The translations under genes were made by a program, and so were the position numbers. The notes under the pieces were generated by a model, which had not been told where the DNA came from, did not search any database, and saw nothing but the letters and a program-made list of their open reading frames with translations. Of a DNA stretch of 64,000 nt, positions 19,407 to 26,708 are shown in pieces. The stretch is from Enterovibrio nigricans DSM 22720 (lineage in GTDB: Bacteria > Pseudomonadota > Gammaproteobacteria > Enterobacterales > Vibrionaceae), in assembly GCF_900167155.1 (NCBI RefSeq), contig NZ_FUXU01000012.1, positions 18,826 through 82,825 on the forward strand, written 5' to 3'. How positions within the stretch are numbered: position 1 is the stretch's first letter; each line of letters begins with the position of its first letter.

Positions 19407-20545
19407 GCCCGCCCTGAATGATGTGAAGATGCTGAGCAGGACGATTCAGTCAGCCGGCTACCAGACAAAGGGTCAAAGAAATGTAATTGTCGTTGGTCAA
19501 TTTGAACTCTCGCATCATCGCCGGGACGAAGCGGTGACCTCTCATGGCTGATAGCAATCAAGCTGTGCTCGGCGATACGAATGGAGAAATGCGTCTGATC
19601 ACCAAGCCACTGATTTGCCAATACACGGCCAGACAGACCCGTATCCGTCAGTTGAACTGCATAAGGACGGAATCCCATCATTAATTCGCCTCGCTGGCAC
19701 AAATACTCACAAAGCGCTGGCGTGAAATTGGCTTTATCACACTGAATCGTATAGACGCCGCCGCTTCGTCCAAGGTCAATCAACAAGGAATCCCCGTCGT
19801 TTTTCACAAAGACAGGCAACAGGTTCATGGGAGGCTCACCAATAAACGTACCCACAAAGCGGTTGGCGGGTGATGCCTTCAAGGTGGCGGGCGTTGCATA
19901 TTGCATCAACTCACCACCTTCCATCACAGCAATTCTGTCCGCCAGTGCGTTTGCTTCTGTTTGATCATGTGTCACCAGAATCGCGGTCAAACCACGGCTT
20001 TTCAGGTAGTGCTTAATATGCCCGCGAAGCAAAGTGCGCAAGCGAGGCTCCAGTTGCCCCATAGGCTCATCAAGGAGAAACAGATCTGCATCTCGCGCTA
20101 ATGCCCTCGCCAAACTGACACGTTGCTGCTGGCCGCCCGATAATGACGATGGATAAGCGTCTAAGATGTCTTCTATTGCTAACAAGGTTGCCAACTCGTT
20201 GATGCGCTGGTTGATTGCCTCACGGCTCAACCCACTGCTTTTCAACGCAAAGCCAATGTTGTCTTGGACTGAAAGGGGTGGATAAAGCGAGTAGCCTTCA
20301 AATGCCATGGCCACGCCTCGCTGTGCAGGTGGCAATGTTTGTATCTCCCGTCCCGCCAGAGTAATACTTCCCGTCGTGGCGGCTTCAAATCCGGCAATCA
20401 TCCTCAATGTAGAGGTCTTCCCGCACCCCGATGACCCCAGCAACGCGATGATTTCACCTTTCTCTACAGAAAGGCTCAATCTTTTAACGGCATGTACATT
20501 TCCGTCATAAACCTTATTGATCTGCGATAAAACGAGCTGGCTCAT
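19403..20545 (-). CDS. ABC importer ATPase (GlpT-like, canonical motifs)
   Basis: A 380-residue ATP-binding subunit of the MalK/UgpC type with a C-terminal OB-fold regulatory region. Walker A (GSSGCGKTS), signature (LSGGQQQR), Walker B with catalytic Glu (LFLLDEP) and the switch His (VTHDQTEA) are intact. The Q-loop reads AFEGYSLYP, with Glu where Gln is usual. The start at 20545 overlaps the previous gene as ATGA; a GTG six bases upstream is the alternative. It pairs with the second ATPase directly upstream to energise the two permeases. Paired, non-identical ATPases are known from the rhizobial glycerol importer GlpSTPQV. Confidence 0.88.
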   Translation of the reverse strand: MSQLVLSQINKVYDGNVHAVKRLSLSVEKGEIIALLGSSGCGKTSTLRMIAGFEAATTGSITLAGREIQTLPPAQRGVAMAFEGYSLYPPLSVQDNIGFALKSSGLSREAINQRINELATLLAIEDILDAYPSSLSGGQQQRVSLARALARDADLFLLDEPMGQLEPRLRTLLRGHIKHYLKSRGLTAILVTHDQTEANALADRIAVMEGGELMQYATPATLKASPANRFVGTFIGEPPMNLLPVFVKNDGDSLLIDLGRSGGVYTIQCDKANFTPALCEYLCQRGELMMGFRPYAVQLTDTGLSGRVLANQWLGDQTHFSIRIAEHSLIAISHERSPLRPGDDARVQIDQRQLHFFDPLSGSRLTESSCSASSHHSGRA

Positions 20546-21663
20546 GCGCACACTCCCGTTATCTTTGTCTCTAATGACGTAATACGCTTCCCTGTTTTCG
20601 CATCAAAAAGCGTCATATCCGAGGCATCAAAAGTAACAAAGACGACGGCCCCGACCTCTGGGCTTTGAAATTGCGAGGGTATTGATGCAACCAGCTCTAG
20701 CCCTTTTTTGTCTGCCAGAAGTATCACGGTCTTTTCATTCACTGGCGTCACCGCATTGACAGTGAAAGCCGCAGACTCTGGCTTTTTTTCAGGGAGCAAT
20801 GACAACGCGTCCGGACGCACTGCACAGGTGTACTCCGTTGAATCCAGTGCCTGAGCATTGGCAGGAACAGGTAGCTCAACACTGCAATCGCCAATTTGAG
20901 ATCGCCATTGTCCGCCATGCCAATAGGGAGAAACCGTGAAAGCGTTAATGGCTGGGTCGCCAAATGCTTCTGCTATTTCCAGCGTTTCCGGGGTATAGAA
21001 AATTTCTTCCGGTGTACCAACCTGCACAATGCCTTCTCCTTTACCGTCTAGAATCGCAATACGATCGCCTAGAGCCATTGCTTCCCGGTAATCCTGAGTA
21101 ACGTAAACAACACTCGGCGCACTGCGTGAAAGCAGTTGTGGTAGTTCAAGCCTCATTTCAAAACGCAATTTGGCATCGACATTTCTTAGTGGATCATCCA
21201 GCAGCAAAATATCGGGTTGGGACACCAACGCTCTGGCTAGTGCTGTTCGTTGTTTTTGCCCGTTAGACAACGCTTTGGGCGCGTGATCGAGCACCTTGTC
21301 AATTTTCAGAAGCTGGGCAACTTCCAACACTCGGGTCTTAACTTCACCTGTGTTGAGCCCGCTTCTTGCAATGGCACTCGCAATGTTTTCAAACGCATCC
21401 ATGTGAGGAAACAGGGCAAAGTTCTGAAATGCCATGCCAATCCCTCGATGCTCAGGACCACTGTTTGTCATCTCTTCGCCCCTTAACACCACTTCGCCTT
21501 GCGTGGGCAACTCAAGCCCTGCAATGAACCTCAACAGCAGGTTTTTTCCACTCCCAGACGGTCCAAACAACACCAAGGTCTCCCCTTTGGCCACCGTCAA
21601 CGAAATGTCTGTCAAAACAGGGTTGTCCTTAAAGTGTTTGCTAAGGTTTTTCAGTTCAATCAT
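20542..21663 (-). CDS. ABC importer ATPase (GlpS-like, degenerate catalytic motifs)
   Basis: A 373-residue second ATPase of the same importer. Several residues needed for ATP hydrolysis differ from consensus: Walker A is GPSGSGKN (Asn instead of Thr/Ser after Lys), Walker B ends DDP (Asp instead of catalytic Glu), the signature is LSNGQKQR and the switch His is Gln (VTQDYREA). The Q-loop Gln (AFQNFALFP) is kept. It therefore probably forms an asymmetric heterodimer with the canonical ATPase, in which one ATP site is weak or structural. It begins seven bases after the permease gene and overlaps the next ATPase by four bases. Confidence 0.88.
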   Translation of the reverse strand: MIELKNLSKHFKDNPVLTDISLTVAKGETLVLFGPSGSGKNLLLRFIAGLELPTQGEVVLRGEEMTNSGPEHRGIGMAFQNFALFPHMDAFENIASAIARSGLNTGEVKTRVLEVAQLLKIDKVLDHAPKALSNGQKQRTALARALVSQPDILLLDDPLRNVDAKLRFEMRLELPQLLSRSAPSVVYVTQDYREAMALGDRIAILDGKGEGIVQVGTPEEIFYTPETLEIAEAFGDPAINAFTVSPYWHGGQWRSQIGDCSVELPVPANAQALDSTEYTCAVRPDALSLLPEKKPESAAFTVNAVTPVNEKTVILLADKKGLELVASIPSQFQSPEVGAVVFVTFDASDMTLFDAKTGKRITSLETKITGVCA

Positions 21664-21669
21664 GACGAC

Positions 21670-22527
21670 CTACCCTTTCACCGCACCAAGTGACAATCCC
21701 TCTACCAAGTACCGTTGGGCATACAAGGCCAGCAACAATGTCGGCGCAATGGACAAGACAATTGCGGCAGCGATTTGACCGTATTGAATGCCGGAAGCAG
21801 TGACAAACGCCAATGCCCCAACCGTAACTGGCTGCTTATCTGCCGAGGCGAGGACGAGGGCAAACACAAAGTTGTTCCAGGCAAAAATGAAAGACAGCAG
21901 TCCCGCCGCTGCTATACCTGGGCCTGCCAATGGAACGGCTATCTTACGGAACGTCCTGAACCAGCTGTTTCCCCCCAGTCGGTAGGCATACTCAATGTCT
22001 GGGCTTATGTCCTCAAAGTAACCACGTACAATCCACAAAATCAGCGGTAGGCAAATCAGTTGGTATACCCAGATAAGTCCGGTGTAGGTATTGGCCATAC
22101 CAATATCTTGGAAATACAACGACAAGGGGAGAAGCACGAGGAGAGGAGGAGCAAAACGGAATGACAAAAGGGTGAATGCGATATCTTCCCCTAACTTAAA
22201 CTGAAAACGCGCAAACGCGTATGCCGCTGGTACACCGAGGATTAGTGCCAGTAACACTGAACTTGTTGATAAAAACAGGCTGTTCCCCAAGTTCTTCATG
22301 AACGCGATATCTAATGTCCCGCCAGCACTTTCCAGCTTTCCTGTGATGAGCGATGTGTAGTTTTGCAGTGTCGGCTCAAACACTATGCTGGGTGGAATCC
22401 TCAAGATTTGTTCATTGGTCTGAAAAGACATCAACAAGATCCAGAAGATCGGGAACAGGAAGAACACCAGCACTAAGGTAATCATTACTCGGCGCAACCA
22501 TCGCTCAAGCAGGGAATATTGCTCCAT
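21670..22527 (-). CDS. ABC importer permease, MalG family
   Basis: A 285-residue inner-membrane permease with six predicted helices. The EAA loop that docks on the ATPase reads EYAYRLGGNSWFRTFRKIAVPLAGPGI in the family pattern (residues about 190-215, quoted in parts: AYRLGGNSWF, IAVPLAGPGI). It corresponds to GlpQ-type subunits. It starts 42 bases after the first permease and ends six bases before the ATPase gene, within the operon. Confidence 0.9.
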   Translation of the reverse strand: MEQYSLLERWLRRVMITLVLVFFLFPIFWILLMSFQTNEQILRIPPSIVFEPTLQNYTSLITGKLESAGGTLDIAFMKNLGNSLFLSTSSVLLALILGVPAAYAFARFQFKLGEDIAFTLLSFRFAPPLLVLLPLSLYFQDIGMANTYTGLIWVYQLICLPLILWIVRGYFEDISPDIEYAYRLGGNSWFRTFRKIAVPLAGPGIAAAGLLSFIFAWNNFVFALVLASADKQPVTVGALAFVTASGIQYGQIAAAIVLSIAPTLLLALYAQRYLVEGLSLGAVKG

Positions 22528-22569
22528 GACTTCTCCTTAACTCGCCTTGTTCTTGGCCCGTAACTTGAG

Positions 22570-23448
22570 TCAGTTTTTTACAAATAGGTTCGACAAAAAG
22601 TATGTGATAGCCCAAAGGACCATCAGCAAGGCTGCCGAACGACCGACGTTCGTTGATTGAAAAAATTGCAAATATGCCTCGACCTGAAACACCATTAATT
22701 TGTCGCCAGGCCCTCCTTGGGTCATGGCATAAATGATGTCGAACTGCTGAATGGCGTCGAGAAGCCGAAATAACACCGCTGTCAGTAAGTAAGGTGTCAG
22801 CATGGGCAATGTAATTCGAAAGAAGACGAAGCTACGGGGGACATTATCCAGAGCCGCAGCTTCAAACGGTTGTGTGGGGAGAGAACGCAGGCCGGCCAAC
22901 AATAAGATCATGATGAAAGGCGTATATACCCACACATCAACCAACACGACCGTCATTAAGGCTGTATCCGGAGAAGAGGCCCACTTAAAGTCTTCAATCC
23001 CGGCTGATGCAACGAAATAGCTCAATATGCCGAAATTAGGGTTGGTCATTAACTTCCACATCAAGGCAGCTAACGCTGGTGCTGTCATCAATGGCATTAG
23101 CAATGCGATTGAGACTATGTTGTTAAAACGGGTCCGCCTTTGCAGCAACAATGCAATACCAAGGCCAAGGACCAGTTCTATCCCAACAGTTAACCCCGTG
23201 TAGGAAAGTGACACCTTCAGGGTGTTCCAAAATGACGGATCCGAAAAGAAATCTGCATAGTTTTCGCCCCAGTTGAACTTTCTCAAATGGGGCAAGTTCA
23301 GCCGATACCGCTCCAACGAGTAGTACACCGCCGTGAAAAAAGGAATCAAAACACCAATGCAAACCAGAAGAGCAGGAAGGCTCAATAAATAAGGCAAAGC
23401 TTTGTGCCGAAATTGCCCGGATTTATACTTTTGAACAGTTTGCGACAT
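22570..23448 (-). CDS. ABC importer permease, MalF family
   Basis: A 292-residue inner-membrane permease with six predicted helices and the EAA-loop segment EAAALDNVPRSFVFF. It corresponds to GlpP-type subunits. The start at 23448 is chosen because AAGGAG lies just upstream; the alternative GTG at 23463 would place that ribosome-binding site inside the coding region. It is separated from the binding-protein gene by a gap containing a strong hairpin. Confidence 0.9.
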   Translation of the reverse strand: MSQTVQKYKSGQFRHKALPYLLSLPALLVCIGVLIPFFTAVYYSLERYRLNLPHLRKFNWGENYADFFSDPSFWNTLKVSLSYTGLTVGIELVLGLGIALLLQRRTRFNNIVSIALLMPLMTAPALAALMWKLMTNPNFGILSYFVASAGIEDFKWASSPDTALMTVVLVDVWVYTPFIMILLLAGLRSLPTQPFEAAALDNVPRSFVFFRITLPMLTPYLLTAVLFRLLDAIQQFDIIYAMTQGGPGDKLMVFQVEAYLQFFQSTNVGRSAALLMVLWAITYFLSNLFVKN

Positions 23449-23475
23449 CCTTGACTCCTTCACCGTCTCGTTAAG

Positions 23476-23495
23476 GGCTCCCTGCTAGGGGAGCC
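23476..23495 (-). repeat. Intercistronic hairpin between binding protein and permease genes
   Basis: GGCTCCC/GGGAGCC with a 6-base loop lies directly after the binding-protein stop codon, with no T run. Such hairpins protect upstream mRNA from 3' exonucleases and raise the yield of the binding protein over the permeases. Confidence 0.6.
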
Positions 23496-23502
23496 GCCCG
23501 AA

Positions 23503-24945
23503 TTAACTCAGTCCGGCATCCCTGAGTTGTTTATTCACGCTCTCGGCCAACATATCGAGACCTTCATCAACCGGCACCTGGTTTGCCACCATTTGTTGCA
23601 GCATGGACGCCCACTCGGTGGTCAAATCGAAGAACAAAGGCTGGGGGGTGAAATAGATTTGAGCATTGGCTGCGGAAGCATCATGCTGATCCAGATAGCC
23701 TGGGTACTTATCTGCAATGCGGGTTCGAAAATCTTCGTTATTCCAAACAGACTGTCGGACTGGGTTAACGAAATCCATTTTCCCTGCGCCAAAGAGGCCA
23801 TGCTCAATACCGCTTGCCCATTGCATGAAATACCAAGCTTCATCTTTGCGTTTGGAGAAATTCGACATGGCCAGTGACCAAATCCAGACGTTCGGCGAAG
23901 GGGCCTGTGCTTCTGGGTTTGCAGCAAACGCCGCATAGGCAATATTGCCGCGTTCTTTATTGTCACCACCATTCATAAAGTAACCGAGGATATCGGCGTC
24001 ATAGATCATGGCGGAAGCCCCCGCCCCTAAGTCCGTCCCGACTTGATACCAGGTATACGTCGACCAGTTTTTAGGGCCCGACTCTTGAATCATCGTCACC
24101 CATTGGCGATGAAACGCTTTAGAGGTATCGGTGTTCATTGCTGCCTGCAATGTGCCATCACTTCGCATGGTGAGATCTTTTTGCCCGAAGTTGGCATAAC
24201 CTGAGAGGAAGCCGGGATGGATCGTTGCCCATGAGCGTGATCCCCTTACACCGATGCCATAGGGTCCCCCCAAATCACGTTGCGCTTTCGCCGCGGTTTC
24301 GATCATCTCATCCATATTGGTAGGGACACTCAACCCGGCTTTATCAAAATAACGCTTGTTATAAGACAGGTTGTTCAACTCGTAGCCCCAAGGAATACAC
24401 CATTGTTTGGCATTGGCTGAACCCAATTTACTGCCGGGAATGCCATCCCATGCTGTAGAAGCTCGTAGTCCGGGTAACACATCGTCCCAGCGATAACCGG
24501 GATTGGTTTTCGTGGGGTCAGAAATAAACTCGTTCAGGTCAACAACCCAACCAGCCGGTCCATAGGTCCAGGTCATATAGGCCCCAGTCATAAAGGCATC
24601 ATACTCTGAGGAACGGGAGGAAAGAGCGGCGGTGACTTTATCGAAGTAAACATCTTCTGGAAAAATGTCATACTCGACTTTCATACCTGTCAACGCTTCA
24701 AATGCCGGGAGGTTGGCAATCATCGCATCCACATAAGGATGCTTGTTTAGCAACAGTTTTACTGACTTGCCTTGGTACTTCTTCCAATCAAAGTCTGCTG
24801 CGAGAGCTTGACTCGACATTGTGCCGAGAAGAGTACCTGTCGCAGTTGCTGTTGCGCCTAACGCGGCCATTCCTTTTAGAAAATCGCGTCGTCCGACATC
24901 ACCCCGAAGGTAACGGCTGACCAGCTTTTTTTGTTTCCTTAACAT
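23503..24945 (-). CDS. ABC importer solute-binding protein with Tat-like signal
   Basis: A 480-residue periplasmic binding protein of the family 1 (sugar/polyol) class. The N-terminus carries GRRDFLKG at residues 18-25 followed by a hydrophobic Ala/Thr-rich stretch and ALA cleavage near residue 49, which fits a twin-arginine signal except for Gly instead of Ser before the Arg pair. The mature part has the usual features KVEYDIFPEDVYFDKVT and a C-terminal Trp-rich region. It is the first structural gene after the regulator (48-base gap). Its ligand is probably a polyol by operon context. Confidence 0.85.
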   Translation of the reverse strand: MLRKQKKLVSRYLRGDVGRRDFLKGMAALGATATATGTLLGTMSSQALAADFDWKKYQGKSVKLLLNKHPYVDAMIANLPAFEALTGMKVEYDIFPEDVYFDKVTAALSSRSSEYDAFMTGAYMTWTYGPAGWVVDLNEFISDPTKTNPGYRWDDVLPGLRASTAWDGIPGSKLGSANAKQWCIPWGYELNNLSYNKRYFDKAGLSVPTNMDEMIETAAKAQRDLGGPYGIGVRGSRSWATIHPGFLSGYANFGQKDLTMRSDGTLQAAMNTDTSKAFHRQWVTMIQESGPKNWSTYTWYQVGTDLGAGASAMIYDADILGYFMNGGDNKERGNIAYAAFAANPEAQAPSPNVWIWSLAMSNFSKRKDEAWYFMQWASGIEHGLFGAGKMDFVNPVRQSVWNNEDFRTRIADKYPGYLDQHDASAANAQIYFTPQPLFFDLTTEWASMLQQMVANQVPVDEGLDMLAESVNKQLRDAGLS

Positions 24946-24993
24946 GGTTGACTCCTGTTTCAGTAACCGGAAATGCGCAGTGCGCTTCCTGTC

Positions 24994-25965
24994 CTATTGA
25001 TCACTCAACAACTGCTTGGCTGTTACGTCGTCAGTGATCAGCCCTTTCATCAAGCCGCTTTTCAATACGGCTTTTAGCGCAGGCACTTTCGACACGCCTC
25101 CCGCCAACGCCACCAATGGCTTCCCGCGTAGTTCATCCACAGAGAGCGACATGGCTCTTTCATTGAGGCTGGTTTTTACTGGTTCCCCTTCGGCATCAAA
25201 GTAATGCCCGAGTAGCTCGCCCTGAGCGTTTAACGCTTGTATTTCATGCATTTCTTCTTTGGTAACCAAATTGACTTCACTCAGATGGGAATGCCAATTC
25301 GCCTCCCCGATGCTGATGATGAGCAAATCCGCTTCTCGCCCCATATCAAAAACATCGGCAATGCCCGGTTGCCTCATCAGGGTTTCCTTATCCTGGGCAC
25401 TGTTTGCAAAAATCGAGACGGGCAACATGTAAGCTTCAGCATCGGTTTTTTCCGCTAGACGATGGATGACATCAAGAGGATTCGCCGCAAACTTTCGCGT
25501 CAAACCGCCTAGAAGAGAGACAAACCTTGTGTGTGTTTGATGTATTGCAGGAAGGTGATGAACCATAGACGCCAACGTCCGCCCATGGCCGATGCCAATG
25601 GTCTTATACTGCTCGCTTTCAATGATGCGTCGCAGAAAGCCTGCCCCCGCTAGACCCAGAGCGCGGAGAGGAAGCCCATCTTCATTCAGATCAGGAACGA
25701 CCTGACAAAATTCAAGTCCATAGTTGGCAGTCAGAGAGTCTTCCAAGTCAATGCAGCATTGAATAGAGGGGTCAACAAGAACGGTAATCAATCCTTGCTT
25801 GAATGCGCGAGAAATAAGCCTATGAGCCTTTGGCTGGGTAATACCAAGGCGCTTCGCGACTTCGCTTTGTGTAAACCCTCCAGAGTAATGCAACCAAGCT
25901 GCATGCGCAGCGAGACTGTCTTCTTCTGAAAGGGGGGCGGCGGTACGCTTTAGAGATAACACCAT
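24994..25965 (-). CDS. SorC-family sugar-binding transcription regulator
   Basis: A 323-residue regulator. The N-terminal helix-turn-helix is at about residues 30-60 (GGFTQSEVAKRLGITQPKAH), and the C-terminal phosphosugar-binding domain includes GIGHGRTLASM and VALAGGVSKVPALKAVLKSG, as in SorC, LsrR and EryD. Members sense a phosphorylated intermediate of the pathway they control. It is first in the operon, so it is probably autoregulated and controls all ten genes downstream to glpD. The ATG at 25965 follows GGAG closely. A long palindrome ends seven bases upstream and is the likely operator. Confidence 0.9.
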   Translation of the reverse strand: MVLSLKRTAAPLSEEDSLAAHAAWLHYSGGFTQSEVAKRLGITQPKAHRLISRAFKQGLITVLVDPSIQCCIDLEDSLTANYGLEFCQVVPDLNEDGLPLRALGLAGAGFLRRIIESEQYKTIGIGHGRTLASMVHHLPAIHQTHTRFVSLLGGLTRKFAANPLDVIHRLAEKTDAEAYMLPVSIFANSAQDKETLMRQPGIADVFDMGREADLLIISIGEANWHSHLSEVNLVTKEEMHEIQALNAQGELLGHYFDAEGEPVKTSLNERAMSLSVDELRGKPLVALAGGVSKVPALKAVLKSGLMKGLITDDVTAKQLLSDQ

Positions 25966-25971
25966 TGCTCC

Positions 25972-26010
25972 GTGAATAATTTTGCATCCAATGAAAAATT
26001 ATTTATTCAC
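25972..26010. promoter_or_regulatory. Likely operator of the SorC-type regulator
   Basis: A nearly perfect interrupted palindrome: GTGAATAATTTT (25972-25983) and AAAATTATTTATTCAC (25995-26010), which pair throughout apart from one extra T. It overlaps the expected promoter/start region of the regulator gene. SorC-family proteins are tetramers that bind long dyads of this kind. The rest of 26011-26264 has no gene; TGAGC/GCTCA (26116-26120, 26132-26136) is a minor repeat. Confidence 0.6.
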
Positions 26011-26264
26011 AGCAAAAAAAACGTCAAACCGCACCGCGTTTCGTATACGAGATAAACAAGAGGCAAAGGGAAAGGACGGGTCGCTAACTCACTAAAAAAC
26101 AGACAAATAGAAAAGTGAGCATTTTACTTTAGCTCATGAGCAAAAGATCGTTGCCGATTTGGCAATAAAAGAAGAAGAGATTTGATTGAGACCACGGAGG
26201 CACTAAGCAGAAAACCTTCGCGCGCCTCGTTTAGACGCCCGGGTAAGCAAAGCGAGGAAAATGC

Positions 26265-26294
26265 ATACCCAGCATCTTTAAATTGGCTGGGTAT
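26265..26294 (-). terminator. Hairpin after ygbA
   Basis: ATACCCAGC/GCTGGGTAT, a perfect 9-bp stem with a 12-base loop, lies five bases beyond the ygbA stop codon. On the minus strand it is followed by GCATTTTCC, so it is a moderate terminator. Confidence 0.6.
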
Positions 26295-26298
26295 GTCA

Positions 26299-26649
26299 CT
26301 AATTCAATATGGAACTCACGTAATGTCTCGCGACAAGCAATGGCTTTCGCCATCTCAGCTTTGGTTCCGCCCAACGAGTGATATGGTTTATCTCTAATCG
26401 TTTTGCATCGGGATAACACTGGCGATCACACTCTTTGCAGGCAGACTTGCTTCCTTCTTCAGCGCATTGGGTGACTCGCGTCTCCTCAAATGCTAATAGT
26501 GCTGTACATTGCGGGCACAATTGGCTGCCGCGGTGAATATGCTTACAATAAAGCGTCGTCATTGCGCGCACGAGCCACAAAGGTTGGCGTCGGGGGCCAG
26601 ACGAATTAGATACAGTTTTCATAGGCGCGCTATTTTCCTCAGTCGCCAT
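26299..26649 (-). CDS. ygbA: YgbA-like protein (nitrous oxide-stimulated promoter family)
   Basis: A 116-residue cytoplasmic protein of the PF11756/YgbA family. Its Cys motifs are visible: YCKHIHRG, LCPQCTALLAFEETR, CKECDRQCY, and then RWAEPKLRWRKPLLVARH near the C-terminus. The Cys pattern suggests metal or Fe-S binding. In E. coli ygbA belongs to the NsrR nitric-oxide regulon; its biochemical role is not firmly known to me. The ATG at 26649 has AAGGA six bases upstream. It follows the hybrid kinase gene on the same strand after 59 bases. Those 59 bases hold an FNR-like box and a hairpin that hides the ribosome-binding site. Confidence 0.85.
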   Translation of the reverse strand: MATEENSAPMKTVSNSSGPRRQPLWLVRAMTTLYCKHIHRGSQLCPQCTALLAFEETRVTQCAEEGSKSACKECDRQCYPDAKRLEINHITRWAEPKLRWRKPLLVARHYVSSILN

Positions 26650-26654
26650 GAAAA

Positions 26655-26690
26655 TCCTTTGATGCAGATCAAACTTCCAGCATCAAAGGA
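26655..26690 (-). promoter_or_regulatory. FNR-like box overlapping an SD-occluding hairpin before ygbA
   Basis: TTGAT-GCAG-ATCAA at 26659-26672 matches the FNR consensus (TTGAT-N4-ATCAA) exactly. It overlaps a perfect 11-bp inverted repeat, TCCTTTGATGC (26655-26665) and GCATCAAAGGA (26680-26690). On the ygbA mRNA the 3' arm of the repeat contains the ribosome-binding site AAAGGA, which would be paired, and TTTTC and the start codon follow. The element could be a DNA site for an anaerobic regulator, an RNA control hairpin, a terminator for the kinase operon, or a mixture. Confidence 0.55.
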
Positions 26691-26708
26691 CGAATCCAGA
26701 ATCTCAAC

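Noticed and set aside
26182..26397. 71-aa plus-strand ORF near 26.2 kb
   Set aside because: It overlaps ygbA on the other strand, has no ribosome-binding site and no recognisable motif.
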